From NCBI RefSeq assembly GCF_001665625.1, contig NZ_LZSY01000200.1:1-64000 (forward strand): DNA of 64,000 nucleotides, given 5' to 3'. The first letter of the stretch is position 1. Every line of letters begins with the position of its first letter. This DNA comes from Mycolicibacterium peregrinum (GTDB lineage Bacteria > Actinomycetota > Actinomycetes > Mycobacteriales > Mycobacteriaceae). The notes under the pieces are model-generated. The model did no database searches. It saw only the letters and a program-made list of their open reading frames with translations, and was not told where the DNA came from. Below are positions 15,986 to 25,560 of this stretch, in pieces. Position numbers and translations under genes: made by a program.

Positions 15986-17915
15986 ACTTGGCGGTGAGCC
16001 CGGCCCTGGCCAGTCGCGCCTGCTCGGCGCGCACCACCTCGTCCTGATGCGGGGGAGGCTGGTCGGGATGCTGCGCCAGGCGGCGGATCGGTTCGTCGAC
16101 CGTGCCCCTGGCCAACAGGCGGTAGACCCGCACGGAGTGCAGTTCGCTGAGCCGCTGGGTACGTCCGATCACCTGTCGTTCGGTGCGCGGCTGCCACTGA
16201 GGTTCGGCGATGATGAATACCGCCGGGGCGTTCAGCCGGCGCAGGTCCAGCTTGCCGGCACCGATGTGGGCCAGCAGGGTCGCCGGGCCGCGGTCGGTGG
16301 CGAATGCGTCGACGACGGCCTGCTGATCGGGGACTGACGCGTCGATGGCGCCGAAGATGTTGCCCGGCAACGTTTTCCGAATCACCTCGAGCACTGCGGG
16401 AAAGTGGGAGAACACCACCACCCTGGCGCCGTTGATGTGGGCCTCGTTGGTGAGTTCGACCAGTCGGTCCAGCTTGGCGCCCGGCGTCGGTGAACCGGAT
16501 GGCCAGGCGCCCTGCCGGATTGCGCTGAAGTTGCCACTGGTGACGGCCTGGCGGTAGCGCTCGCGGTCAGCCCGATTGGGCCGCACCCATTCCTCGGTGG
16601 CGATCCGCGCCGGCAGCTCGTCGACCACGTCCCGGTAGTCGCGTCGTAGGTACACCCGGTCCACTGCGCGGCGGAATGCGATCGACCCGCGATCGCCCGC
16701 GTTGGGCGCCACCTTGCCCGCCACATCGGGCTGCAGGAAATCGGCGAGGTGGCGAAAACCGCCGACCCGCTGATGCATCGGCACGCCGGACAGGAACAGC
16801 ACGCGGTTGTCGGAAGTCAACACGTTGCGGACGGCGCGGGCCCGGTCCGATTTGGGGTCACGCAGCAGGTGTGCCTCGTCGACGATGACCAGGCCGGGCC
16901 GCTCGGGCAGTTTGATGCGCTGCAGGGTGTCGTAGGAGACGATGGCCACGCCGCCGGAAGTCTTCCAATTCTCCAGGCGCGCATCGCGTTCGCTGCCGCG
17001 GATCTCGACCGACCGCAACACGGTGTGCTTGGCTATTTCTGCGGCCCAATGGATTCCGGTGTTGGGCTGGCAGATCACCAGGGTGTGACGCAGGTGCTGG
17101 GTGGCGGCCAGGTGCGCGGCGACGGCGAGCGCCTGCAGGGTTTTGCCGAGGCCAAGGTCGTCGCACAGCAGAACCCGCTCGCGCGCCACCGCATAGCGGG
17201 CGCCGAACTCCTGGTATCCGCGCAACTCGGTCTGCAGTAGGGAACGGTTCAGCGCGGTCTGTTCGACCTGCGCGGCCACCTCTGCCCCGACGAAACCCTG
17301 GGTGGCATCAACATCTGTTGTCCCGGAGGCGAACTCGCTGAGAAACTGGTCGATCAGGTGGGGGTCGGCACGGTAGGACGTCCACGGGTCGCCCTGGGAG
17401 CGGTGGGCCTCCTCGATCTGGTCGAGCAGCTCTGCGACTGATTCGCGCAACTGATCGGAGGCGGTGTGGCTGCGCAGGCGAGGCATCAGCCGGCGCAACT
17501 GTTTGACCGGTGCATCGGCGTGAGCGAGCGTGAGTAGCGACGTCAGTAGCTCGGTGTCTTCTTTGCGCAGCCGGGGTCGAGTGGTGGTGCGGATGTGGTC
17601 GGCCATGGCCTGCGCCGCGGCCTGGACGGATTGGGCGGCCTCGATGTCGACGCCGGGTACCTGGGTCAGCACCCGGGCCGGCACCGTGTGGATGTCGGCG
17701 ACCGTCCGATACTCCGAATTGGTGAGCCCGCCGAGGCGGGCGCCGCGGGCGAGATATGGGCGCAGGTGCTCCAGTGGTGCAGCCTGCAGCGTTCGGGTCA
17801 CCACCTCGTCGGTGCCCGCCTGGACACGGTCGACGATGTCGGCGCGAAGTTTGCCAATATCGGCGAGCGCCGCATCGGCATGGGGGATCAGCTCGGCGGG
17901 GTCGGCGCTGTCCAT
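15969..17915 (-). CDS. SNF2-family DEAD/DEAH-like ATPase
   Basis: The 648-residue protein has a helical N-terminal region with a helix-hairpin-helix-like stretch (about residues 75-105), then a two-lobed SNF2 motor. Walker A is DDLGLGKT near residue 252, motif II is DEAH near 345, and the C-terminal lobe carries VIGRTQRL, the arginine-finger motif VI. SNF2 enzymes translocate on duplex DNA; the bacterial target here is unknown. ATG 17915 gives a compact N terminus. It is convergent with and overlaps the preceding gene by 17 bases. No nuclease or methyltransferase partner is adjacent, so a defence role is not supported. Confidence 0.85.
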   Translation of the reverse strand: MDSADPAELIPHADAALADIGKLRADIVDRVQAGTDEVVTRTLQAAPLEHLRPYLARGARLGGLTNSEYRTVADIHTVPARVLTQVPGVDIEAAQSVQAAAQAMADHIRTTTRPRLRKEDTELLTSLLTLAHADAPVKQLRRLMPRLRSHTASDQLRESVAELLDQIEEAHRSQGDPWTSYRADPHLIDQFLSEFASGTTDVDATQGFVGAEVAAQVEQTALNRSLLQTELRGYQEFGARYAVARERVLLCDDLGLGKTLQALAVAAHLAATQHLRHTLVICQPNTGIHWAAEIAKHTVLRSVEIRGSERDARLENWKTSGGVAIVSYDTLQRIKLPERPGLVIVDEAHLLRDPKSDRARAVRNVLTSDNRVLFLSGVPMHQRVGGFRHLADFLQPDVAGKVAPNAGDRGSIAFRRAVDRVYLRRDYRDVVDELPARIATEEWVRPNRADRERYRQAVTSGNFSAIRQGAWPSGSPTPGAKLDRLVELTNEAHINGARVVVFSHFPAVLEVIRKTLPGNIFGAIDASVPDQQAVVDAFATDRGPATLLAHIGAGKLDLRRLNAPAVFIIAEPQWQPRTERQVIGRTQRLSELHSVRVYRLLARGTVDEPIRRLAQHPDQPPPHQDEVVRAEQARLARAGLTAKFSGNG

Positions 17916-18098
17916 GAGAAATCATCATTGCACTGTCGGGCCGCGGCCGGGTGCACGGATTTGTCCGACCGGCCGGACTTCGCTGGCGGGCTCTGCGCGA
18001 AGTTCTCGCATCCACTCACCTCCGCCACAGGAAATGCCCAGCCAGCAGGCCTACCGTGAGGGAAGAGCCATACAAAAACATATGGAAGGTGGCAGATC

Positions 18099-18341
18099 AT
18101 GCGAATAGTCCCTGCCGCCGCGCTGGCCATGGCCGGCGTCGCGGCGTCGCTCATCTTTGCGCCCCTCGCGGGAGCCGCACCGGTACCGACCGGCAGTCAG
18201 CACATTGGACCGGCGCCGCAGTCGTGCACCACCACCAACGTGGGTAGTGAGTGCATCTCACCAGGAAACGCGCAGATCAACGATGCTCCGCCGTTCGTCA
18301 ACAATTTCCCGATGTATGGGGACTTCCCGTGGATCCTGTGA
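18099..18341 (+). CDS. Small secreted protein
   Basis: The 80-residue product has a clean Sec signal peptide with cleavage after GAA near residue 27, leaving about 53 residues with two cysteines (SCTTT and ECISP) that could form a disulfide, and an aromatic tail ending FPWIL. ATG 18099 follows GGAAGGTGG at about 6 bases. It precedes the oxidoreductase fusion by 25 bases, so they are likely co-transcribed. I recognise no domain. Confidence 0.75.
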   Translation: MRIVPAAALAMAGVAASLIFAPLAGAAPVPTGSQHIGPAPQSCTTTNVGSECISPGNAQINDAPPFVNNFPMYGDFPWIL

Positions 18342-18366
18342 TGCGCGGTGATGAGGAGGTCGGGGC

Positions 18367-20142
18367 ATGGCCGTCGACAATCGGCTGGAGGCACTCCTAG
18401 ATAACGATCGGCCCGTCGGGGCGCTGCGAGAATCCGTCGATGAACGGCAGTTCGCCGGCGGCATTCCCCGGGCACCTGCCCGGTTCCCGATGGTTCGGCT
18501 GGGCCGACGCTGGGTCAACGGATTGTGGCTGGTGCTTGTCGGTGCCGTCGCGTTGATCGTCGTCGTGGTGGTGGCCCAACAATTACGGCAGTACGGCTGG
18601 ATGCAGGACTTCCTGGCCCGCTATCCGGGTACGTCGACCAGCTATGCGCCCGCGGTCACCACCGGGTTCCCGGCGTGGCTGCGTTGGCAGCATTTCTTCA
18701 ACATCGTCTTCATGATGTTCATCCTGCGCTCAGGATTGCAGATCCTGGCCGACCATCCGCGGCTCTATGTGAACTCGGGTTGCCGGCCGGGCACCGAGTG
18801 GCTCAGGTTGCGTGGCGCGGTCCCCGAAGACCGGCTGGACAAGGCCGACGCACCACGTCTGTGGACCTCCAAGGACGACGCGGTGACCCTGCCGAAGTGG
18901 TTGGGAATACCGGGTATTCGTCACTCGATCGGGCTGGCCCGGTGGTGGCATTTCAGCTTCGACCTGTTGTGGTTGGTGAACGGAGCGGTGTTCTACGTGC
19001 TGCTGTTCAGCACCGGGCAGTGGCACCGGATCGTGCCGCAATCGTGGGATGTCTTTCCCAACGCAGTGTCGGCCGCGGTGCAGTACGCGTCGCTGAATTT
19101 CCCGGTCAACCAAGGCTTTACCGTCTACAACGGTCTGCAGGTGTTGGCGTACTTCATCACCGTGTTCGTTGCGGCGCCGCTCGCGTTCATCACCGGCCTG
19201 CTGCAGGCGCCGGCCGTTGCCGCACGGTTCGGCACCGGCCGCGGACCGCTCAACCGCCAGGTGGCCCGAACTGTGCATTTCGTGGTGTGGCTGTGGATGG
19301 TCGGTTTCATCGTCGCCCACGTCACCATGGTGCTCAGCACGGGCGCGTTGGCCAACCTCAACCACATCACCCTCGGCAGTGACACCCGGTCTCTTCGGGC
19401 GGTGGCTGTTGTCGGGGTGGCCGTCGCGATCGTGCTCGGGTTGTGGTTGGCGGCAACACCATTGACGTTGCGCTATCCGCGACTGGTGCAGAACGTCGGG
19501 CGGTTCACCGTCGGTTGGGCCAAGGCCTGGATGGAGCGGACCCACCCCCGGGCGTCGTACCGGGACAAGGACATCACCCCGTACTTCTGGGCCAATGGCC
19601 GACTGCCCGACAGCGAGCGGTACCGGCGGTTGCGGGACGGCGGCTGGTCGCAGTACACGCTGCAGGTGGCGGGGCTGGTGGCCAATGCGGTCGAGCTGTC
19701 CTACGCAGAGTTGTTGGCACTGCCCAAACATGAACAGATCACCCAGCACTACTGCATTCAGGGCTGGTCGGGGGTGGCCAAGTGGGGCGGTGTCCGGATG
19801 GCCGACATCCTGGCGCTGGTGCGGCCGCTACCGGAGGCGAAGTGGGTGGTGTTCTACTCGTTGGCCGACGGCGCCGAACCCGGCCATGGGCGCTACTACG
19901 ACTGCCACCGCATCGAGCACATGCGTGAGCCCATGGCGTTGCTGGCCTACGAGATGAACGGCGAACCGCTCAGCGAGGCGCACGGTGCGCCGCTGCGCCT
20001 ACGAAATGAGTTGGAACTCGGCTTCAAACAGGTCAAGTGGATCGAGGCCGTCGAATTCGTGGCGGATTTCCGGACGGTCGGATGGGGCCGTGGCGGCTAC
20101 AACGAGGACCACGAATACTTCGGCCATCGGATGCCGATTTAG
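18367..20142 (+). CDS. Cytochrome b-type membrane domain fused to molybdopterin oxidoreductase
   Basis: The 591-residue protein combines a membrane part (residues about 45-395, five or six helices with paired histidines such as WQHFF, WWHFS and AHVTM suited to b-heme ligation) with a sulfite-oxidase-fold molybdopterin domain (about 400-591). Cys463 in HYCIQGW is the expected molybdenum ligand. This unites on one chain the roles of E. coli MsrP (catalytic) and MsrQ (heme membrane subunit). No Tat signal is visible, so the side of the membrane for the C-terminal domain is unclear. GAGGAGG precedes the ATG. The substrate is unknown; methionine sulfoxide or another oxidised small molecule is possible. 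Confidence 0.82.
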   Translation: MAVDNRLEALLDNDRPVGALRESVDERQFAGGIPRAPARFPMVRLGRRWVNGLWLVLVGAVALIVVVVVAQQLRQYGWMQDFLARYPGTSTSYAPAVTTGFPAWLRWQHFFNIVFMMFILRSGLQILADHPRLYVNSGCRPGTEWLRLRGAVPEDRLDKADAPRLWTSKDDAVTLPKWLGIPGIRHSIGLARWWHFSFDLLWLVNGAVFYVLLFSTGQWHRIVPQSWDVFPNAVSAAVQYASLNFPVNQGFTVYNGLQVLAYFITVFVAAPLAFITGLLQAPAVAARFGTGRGPLNRQVARTVHFVVWLWMVGFIVAHVTMVLSTGALANLNHITLGSDTRSLRAVAVVGVAVAIVLGLWLAATPLTLRYPRLVQNVGRFTVGWAKAWMERTHPRASYRDKDITPYFWANGRLPDSERYRRLRDGGWSQYTLQVAGLVANAVELSYAELLALPKHEQITQHYCIQGWSGVAKWGGVRMADILALVRPLPEAKWVVFYSLADGAEPGHGRYYDCHRIEHMREPMALLAYEMNGEPLSEAHGAPLRLRNELELGFKQVKWIEAVEFVADFRTVGWGRGGYNEDHEYFGHRMPI

Positions 20143-20194
20143 GCGGTTCGGGCCAATGGTCCAGTGCCCGCCGGCCGGGACACACCGACGGGCG

Positions 20195-22570
20195 TCAGAT
20201 CATCTCGTTCTTTGTCAGCCACCGCATCACGGGCCAGCCGATGAACACCGGCAGCCAGCAGGTCAGCACCCGGTAGAGCAGCACTGCGGGCACCGCGATC
20301 GCAGCGGGCACGCCGAACGCCGCCAGGCCACCGATCAGGGCCGCCTCGACGGCGCCGACACCGCCGGGGGTGGGGGCCGCCGAGGCCAGGGTGCCGCCGA
20401 CCATCGTCACGACTGTCACGGTGACGAACGAGGTGGTTCCGCCGAATGCCTCGACGCTGGCCCAGAGTGCCAGGGCCGCACCGAGAGTCGTACCTGCGGC
20501 GCCCAACACGATGAGTGCGAGCCGTTGCGGTTCGCGGGCCAGTTTCACCAGGTCCTCGGTGACCTCTTCGAGCTTGGGTCGCACCGAGGACGACAGCCAG
20601 CGCCGCAGTTTGGGTACGGCCAGGAATGCGCCGATGAGACCGAGGGCCAACCCCGCGATCAGGTACAGGATCGTGGAACTCGGGACGAAGTGCGACAGGT
20701 CGGCGGAGGCTCCGGCCGCGGTGCTGAACAGGATGAGCAGGATCACGTGCACGATCACCTGCACCGACTGCTGCAGGGCCACTGCGGCGGTGGCGCGCGC
20801 CGTGCTCAGCCCGCCCTTCTGTAGGAACCGCGTGCTCAAGGCGAGGCCGCCGACGCCCGCGGGTGTGGTGGTGGCGGCAAAGGTATTGGCCACCTGCATG
20901 ATCGACAGATTGCGAAAGCTGACCAGCCCATCGGCGCACGCCCACAGGGCGGCCGCCGCACCCACATAGGTCAGCGCCGAGACGGTCAGCCCGAGCAGGG
21001 CCCACGCCCAGTTGACGGTGCGCAGTTCGGAAAAGAAGGTCGGCACGGTGCTGATGAACGGGTAGGCCACGTACACCAGGGCACCCAACAGCACCAGCTG
21101 GATCACCTGGGTTCGGGTGAACCGCGTGATGGTCTCGGTCTGGATCTGGTCGGCACCGGTCTGGCGTTTCACCTCGTCGCGCGCGGCGGTCATGATGGCC
21201 TTGGCGTCGGGAACGGCGTCGCGGACCCGGGACGGCACGGCGGCCTTCGTCAGTCGCCGCGACGCGGTCAGCACGGCCTCGCGACCGAACGCGTCGATCG
21301 CCGCGGCAACGGCAGACTGCGGGTCGTACAGCGCCGTGGTGGTGACGAGTAGTTGGGCGATGTCGGACTGCAATTGGGCGTCGGTGGCGCCGTATTCGGC
21401 GCTGCCGAAGCCGCCGAACAGCACGGCACTGTCGTCGACGGTGATCTCCTTGCTGCGGAGGTCGCCGTGGGAGATCTGGTGGTCGTGCAGGGTGCGCAGC
21501 GCGTTCCACACCCGCCCGACCGTGGTCTCGTCGATGCACTGGTCCAGCGGGATTCCGCGTTTGCGGTTGTGCGCGTACAGGGTCCAGCCGCGGTCGAGCG
21601 CGGCCACCGACATGGTCGAGGTACTGGCCAGGCCCAGGTCGCCGATCGCGATGGCCATCAGCGCCCGGTGCTCGACGGCGCGGCGCATCGAGGTCTGTAG
21701 GGGGGCGGTCTCGTTGGAACGCAGGCGCAGCTTCCGCCACACCTGGCGCACGGCGCCGCCGCTCTGTTGATTGGGGCCGTAGAGCTCGATGACAGCACTG
21801 GAGTCAGGATCCTGGGAGGCCGCGTCGAGCATCAGTGGTCCGGCGCCGGCCGGGCGCACCACGGTGAACGAGGAGACGACGAAGCCGCGCCGGGCCAGGG
21901 CGCGCACCGCGCCGTCGAGCGGGACCTCCAGCGCCGGGGTGCCGACGATCCACACCACCAGGGCGCCGACGAACCAGCCGGCGGCCAGACCCAGTAGAGA
22001 GCGGGCCGGCACCACGGCGCTGACCACGAGGTGGATGGGCACGAACGCCAGCAGCAGCGTCCACCACCAGCGCCGCAGTCGCCGGGACAGCCACGGCCCG
22101 GAGACGGTCAGGACCGCGGCCAGCATGCCGATCCAGCGCGGGTCGTCGAGGAACTGCGACAACTGGGAGCTGAGCCGGTCGGACAGGTCGAAATGCCATC
22201 GGGGTGCGGCGATGCCGTTGGCGGTAATCGACAGCGACAACATGGTGATCAGCGCCGCGGCCGCGTATGCGCCGAGCAGTTTCCACTGCCGGCCCAGGAT
22301 CAGGCTGACCAGGATCACGAATGGCAGCGCCAGGATCGCGATGCCGTACGCGAGGTAGACCAGATTGGACTGGGTGGGGGTCAGCACGCCGACGATCTTG
22401 GAGATCGACTTTTCCAGCGCCACCCATTCGTAGCGGGTGATCAGTGAGCTGGTGATCACGGTGGCCAGGAAGATCGCGGCCAGTGTCAGACGCAGGATGT
22501 CGTTGGTGCGACGGGTCGGCGGTTGCAGGAGGCTGCCGGTGACGGTGATGTCCCGTCCGTCAACGCGCAT
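20195..22570 (-). CDS. LPG-synthase/YbhN-type membrane protein with kinase-like centre
   Basis: The 791-residue protein has about seven N-terminal helices (about residues 20-230), a soluble middle (about 230-480) and a C-terminal LPG_synthase_TM (UPF0104/YbhN) domain of seven to eight helices. The middle contains SHGDLRSKEI and later FGGFGSAEYG, arranged like the catalytic and metal-binding loops of a protein kinase but with HGD in place of HRD and no clear DFG, so it is probably a pseudokinase. The ATG at 22570 follows GGAAGGGGGAAC; an in-frame upstream start is not needed. It may handle lipid-linked substrates or flippase activity; this is inference. Confidence 0.78.
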   Translation of the reverse strand: MRVDGRDITVTGSLLQPPTRRTNDILRLTLAAIFLATVITSSLITRYEWVALEKSISKIVGVLTPTQSNLVYLAYGIAILALPFVILVSLILGRQWKLLGAYAAAALITMLSLSITANGIAAPRWHFDLSDRLSSQLSQFLDDPRWIGMLAAVLTVSGPWLSRRLRRWWWTLLLAFVPIHLVVSAVVPARSLLGLAAGWFVGALVVWIVGTPALEVPLDGAVRALARRGFVVSSFTVVRPAGAGPLMLDAASQDPDSSAVIELYGPNQQSGGAVRQVWRKLRLRSNETAPLQTSMRRAVEHRALMAIAIGDLGLASTSTMSVAALDRGWTLYAHNRKRGIPLDQCIDETTVGRVWNALRTLHDHQISHGDLRSKEITVDDSAVLFGGFGSAEYGATDAQLQSDIAQLLVTTTALYDPQSAVAAAIDAFGREAVLTASRRLTKAAVPSRVRDAVPDAKAIMTAARDEVKRQTGADQIQTETITRFTRTQVIQLVLLGALVYVAYPFISTVPTFFSELRTVNWAWALLGLTVSALTYVGAAAALWACADGLVSFRNLSIMQVANTFAATTTPAGVGGLALSTRFLQKGGLSTARATAAVALQQSVQVIVHVILLILFSTAAGASADLSHFVPSSTILYLIAGLALGLIGAFLAVPKLRRWLSSSVRPKLEEVTEDLVKLAREPQRLALIVLGAAGTTLGAALALWASVEAFGGTTSFVTVTVVTMVGGTLASAAPTPGGVGAVEAALIGGLAAFGVPAAIAVPAVLLYRVLTCWLPVFIGWPVMRWLTKNEMI

Positions 22571-22763
22571 GTTCCCCCTTCCTGGCCCGGTATCGAGACG
22601 CGCTATCAAAGCCCGCGACCAAGGTAGCGGGATCGGATGCGGATATCGGCATTTGATCGCCATCTGGACCGTTACGAATTCACATCGTTCTCATCTGTCA
22701 CCGCAGGCGACAATTTTTGCTCGCTCGATGTGATCTAGAGCGACGCATGCGGCAAACGTGATG

Positions 22764-22769
22764 TAACTT
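22764..22769 (+). promoter_or_regulatory. Possible -10 box for receptor kinase
   Basis: TAACTT lies about 50 bases upstream of the GTG at 22818 in the 247-base divergent intergenic region. No good -35 box is seen. I see no other element in this interval. Confidence 0.3.
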
Positions 22770-22817
22770 CGATCGACATGCCGACGCCGAATTGGCCGGT
22801 CCGGAGGAGTTGAACGG

Positions 22818-24617
22818 GTGGATTCGACCCCATTCGGGCACTATCAGCTGCAGAAGCTGATCGGTCGGGGCGGAATGGGCGAGGTTTACCGGGCCTACGA
22901 TTCCGACACCGACCGCATCGTTGCGCTCAAGGTCCTGCCGCCGCACCTGGCGCAGGATTCGACGTTCCAGGAACGGTTCCGCCGCGAGTCGCACGCCGCG
23001 GCGGGCGTGAGCAATCCGCATGTGGTGCCCATCCACGGCTACGGCGAGATCGACGGGCGGCTCTATCTGGACATGCGGCTGATCGAGGGCCGCAACCTCG
23101 GCGCCATGCTCACCAAGACCGGCAAGCCACTGGACCCGGCGTTCGTGGTCGGCATGGTGGAGCAGGTGGCCGAGGCGCTCGACGGGGCGCATGCGGCCGG
23201 GCTGATCCATCGGGACGTCAAACCGTCGAACATCCTGATCGCCGACAACGACTTCGTGTACCTGATCGATTTCGGGCTGGCCCGCACCGCGGGTGATTCG
23301 GGCATGACCACTGCGGGCAGCACGCTGGGCACGTTGGCCTACATGGCGCCGGAGCGGTTCGACGGCGGCAAGGTCGATCTGCGTTCGGACGTCTACGCAT
23401 TGGCGTGCGTGCTCTATGAATGCCTCACCGGGGAACGGCCCTATCCCTCCGACAGCCTTGAACAGCAGATCGCCGGGCACATGGTGTCCCCGGCGCCGCG
23501 GGCGTCGGAGAAGGATCCGCGGCTGGCGGCCTTCGACGAGGTGATCGCCAAGGGCATGGCCAAGAAGCCGTCCAAGCGTTATCAGAGTGCCGGGGCGCTG
23601 GCGGCGGCGGCGCGGGCCGCGCTGCAGGTGCCGGTGCGCACCACCGGGCGGTCGGGTCGCCATTCGGCGCAACGGGTTCCGACCCGGGTGCGGGTGTCGA
23701 AGAAGGTGACCGTGATCGCCGGTGCGACCGTTCTGGTGGCCGCGCTGTGCGCGGTGGGGGTGTGGCAGCTGCGCGATGACGGTTCGGATCGTGTCGCCAA
23801 TACGGTCGGGTCAGCCGGATCCGGACCGGTGCAGGCGCCGACGGGTGCGGTCGACGAGGTCGCGAAGACCGTGCCGTCCGGCATCCGTGACTCCGGTCGA
23901 TTGGTGGTCGGGGTGAACGTGCCCTACGCGCCCAACGAATTCAAGAATTCGAGCGGCGAGATCGTCGGGTTCGACATCGATCTGATGAAGGCGGTGACCC
24001 GCACGATGGGGCTGGTGCCCGACTTCCGCGAGACCGGTTTCGAGGGGATCCTGCCGTCGGTGGCCGACGGCAATTTCAACGTCGGCATGTCGTCCATGAC
24101 CGATACCGCCGAGCGCGAGAATCAGGCCGACTTCGTCACCTACTTCGAGGCGGGCACGCTGTGGGCGCGACGCCCCGGCTCATCGGCAGACCCGGGCTCG
24201 CCGTGCGGACTGCGAGTTGGGGTGGCGTACAGCACGATTCAGGACACGCAGGAGATCCCGGCCAAATCGGACGCTTGTGTGGCAGCGGGTTTGCCGCCGA
24301 TCGAGAAAGTGGTCCGAACCCATCAGGACGAGGTGACGGCCGCGCTGATCGCCGGTGAGGCGGACGCCATGACCGCCGATTCACCCGTCACGGGGTTCGC
24401 GATCAAGCTGAGCGGCGGTGCGTTGGAGCCGGCCGGTGAGGTGTTCGACGCGGCGCCCTACGGTTGGCCGGTGGCCAAGGGTTCCGGTCTGGCCGAATCG
24501 TTGCGGCTGGCGCTGGAGCACGTGATGGACACCGGCGAGTACCGCACGATCGCCACGATGTGGGGCGTGGAGAAGGGCATGATCACCCAGCCGGTGATCA
24601 ATGGGGCTGCCCCTTGA
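22818..24617 (+). CDS. Receptor Ser/Thr kinase with solute-binding ectodomain
   Basis: The 599-residue protein has a PknB-type kinase at residues 8-272 (glycine loop IGRGGMGEVY 15-24, Lys38, HRD 131-133, DFG 151-153, APE 177-179), a juxtamembrane basic linker and one membrane helix at about 299-318. Residues about 353-595 form an extracytoplasmic SBP_bac_3 domain of the kind that binds amino acids in ABC importers. Ligand binding should therefore control phosphorylation, as PASTA domains do for PknB. The start is GTG 22818, with GGAGGAG at 8 bases. No ABC permease is adjacent, so this looks like pure sensing. A PknH-sensor lipoprotein gene converges on its 3' end. Confidence 0.92.
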   Translation: MDSTPFGHYQLQKLIGRGGMGEVYRAYDSDTDRIVALKVLPPHLAQDSTFQERFRRESHAAAGVSNPHVVPIHGYGEIDGRLYLDMRLIEGRNLGAMLTKTGKPLDPAFVVGMVEQVAEALDGAHAAGLIHRDVKPSNILIADNDFVYLIDFGLARTAGDSGMTTAGSTLGTLAYMAPERFDGGKVDLRSDVYALACVLYECLTGERPYPSDSLEQQIAGHMVSPAPRASEKDPRLAAFDEVIAKGMAKKPSKRYQSAGALAAAARAALQVPVRTTGRSGRHSAQRVPTRVRVSKKVTVIAGATVLVAALCAVGVWQLRDDGSDRVANTVGSAGSGPVQAPTGAVDEVAKTVPSGIRDSGRLVVGVNVPYAPNEFKNSSGEIVGFDIDLMKAVTRTMGLVPDFRETGFEGILPSVADGNFNVGMSSMTDTAERENQADFVTYFEAGTLWARRPGSSADPGSPCGLRVGVAYSTIQDTQEIPAKSDACVAAGLPPIEKVVRTHQDEVTAALIAGEADAMTADSPVTGFAIKLSGGALEPAGEVFDAAPYGWPVAKGSGLAESLRLALEHVMDTGEYRTIATMWGVEKGMITQPVINGAAP

Positions 24618-24630
24618 GCGTTTTCCGTCC

Positions 24631-25311
24631 TCAGACCGCGTTGCGTCCGGCGATGGCCTTGGCCAGCTGCACGACCTGGCCGTCGGTGAGATTGGTTCCC
24701 GTGATCCGGACGTCGACCACGAGGTTGTCGACGGCCAGGATCGCGCGCCGGCTGCCCTGCTGCGGGCTGAAGGGTGACTGCTCGTTGGTGACATCGATAT
24801 CGTCGACGACGCTCGGGTTTCCGAGCACGTAGGTGCTTGGTCGGCGGTTGCCGTCGTAGCTGATCTTGAGGCTGTCCCCGGCGCACTGCCGCCAGGTGTC
24901 GACCGTGCGGCTGACGAGTGTCCTTGCCGCCGTGGGGGTATCGAAGGCGGTGACAGCCTGGTCGACCTCGAGGTCGTCGCCTTCGTCGGCGAACAGCGAC
25001 TCGCGGAACTGCCGGAAGCCGCTGTCGCGGTACACCTCGTCCATGGCGTTGCCGATCACGGCCAGGCACACCGGGCGCGAGGCGTGCTCGTCGGCGTCGA
25101 GCCGGGCGGGCTGGCGTAGTGCTGTCTTGGAGTGCAGGTCCGAGGTGGCGAGGATGGTGTTGAGTTCCGATTCGCTGGCCAGCATGCTGCCCAGGACGTC
25201 GACCTGTGAGCCGGTGTCGTCCTCGGTTGGCTTGGTGCCGCACCCGGTGAGCGCGGAACCGGCCAGCGTAATGGCCGCGATGGCCGCTACGGCCGCCCGC
25301 TTCACGTCCAT
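24631..25311 (-). CDS. Lipoprotein with PknH-type sensor domain (copy 1)
   Basis: The 226-residue protein has a lipoprotein signal peptide with lipobox LTGC (Cys near residue 24) and a mature PknH_C-like domain: VDVLGSMLASESELN at the start, conserved Cys in SRPVCLAV and WRQCAGD, and a C-terminal AIAGRN. In PknH this domain is the extracytoplasmic sensor; here it stands alone as a lipoprotein (LppH-like). It converges on the kinase gene with 13 bases between stops and is a paralogue of the gene at 27642. A conserved promoter block precedes both copies. Confidence 0.88.
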   Translation of the reverse strand: MDVKRAAVAAIAAITLAGSALTGCGTKPTEDDTGSQVDVLGSMLASESELNTILATSDLHSKTALRQPARLDADEHASRPVCLAVIGNAMDEVYRDSGFRQFRESLFADEGDDLEVDQAVTAFDTPTAARTLVSRTVDTWRQCAGDSLKISYDGNRRPSTYVLGNPSVVDDIDVTNEQSPFSPQQGSRRAILAVDNLVVDVRITGTNLTDGQVVQLAKAIAGRNAV

Positions 25312-25347
25312 CTGCCCCCCTTGATCGTGTTTGCTGATCGTAAACGG
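25312..25347 (-). promoter_or_regulatory. Conserved promoter/leader block of sensor lipoprotein copy 1
   Basis: Minus strand GTTTACGATCAGCAAACA followed closely by AAGGGGGG is nearly repeated before copy 2 (GTTTAGGATCAGCAAACA, then AAGGGGG). TACGAT (25337-25342) fits a -10 box, and GTTTA...AAAC forms an imperfect dyad. The upstream remainder to 25560 shows nothing further that I can define. Confidence 0.55.
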
Positions 25348-25560
25348 TCAGAGGGGCCCGGCGCAGCGCTCCAGCGTTGCTGCGGCATCTGTGGACACAC
25401 CGGTCTCAGCAGCACCACGAACGGGACTTTCGCGGCGCGCCGGCGCTCGCGTCTCGTGCCCTGACCTCGTGCTGTGGCAGGGATCCGCATCCGCCTCTAG
25501 GCTGAGGGGACTCACCCAGGTGGCCCGGACCATGCCGCCGTACACAGACGGACCGGGAAA

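Noticed and set aside
15969..17915. SNF2 helicase as part of a DISARM- or restriction-like defence system.
   Set aside because: Neighbours are a DUF7159-type membrane protein and a small secreted protein; no methyltransferase, nuclease or PLD gene is present.
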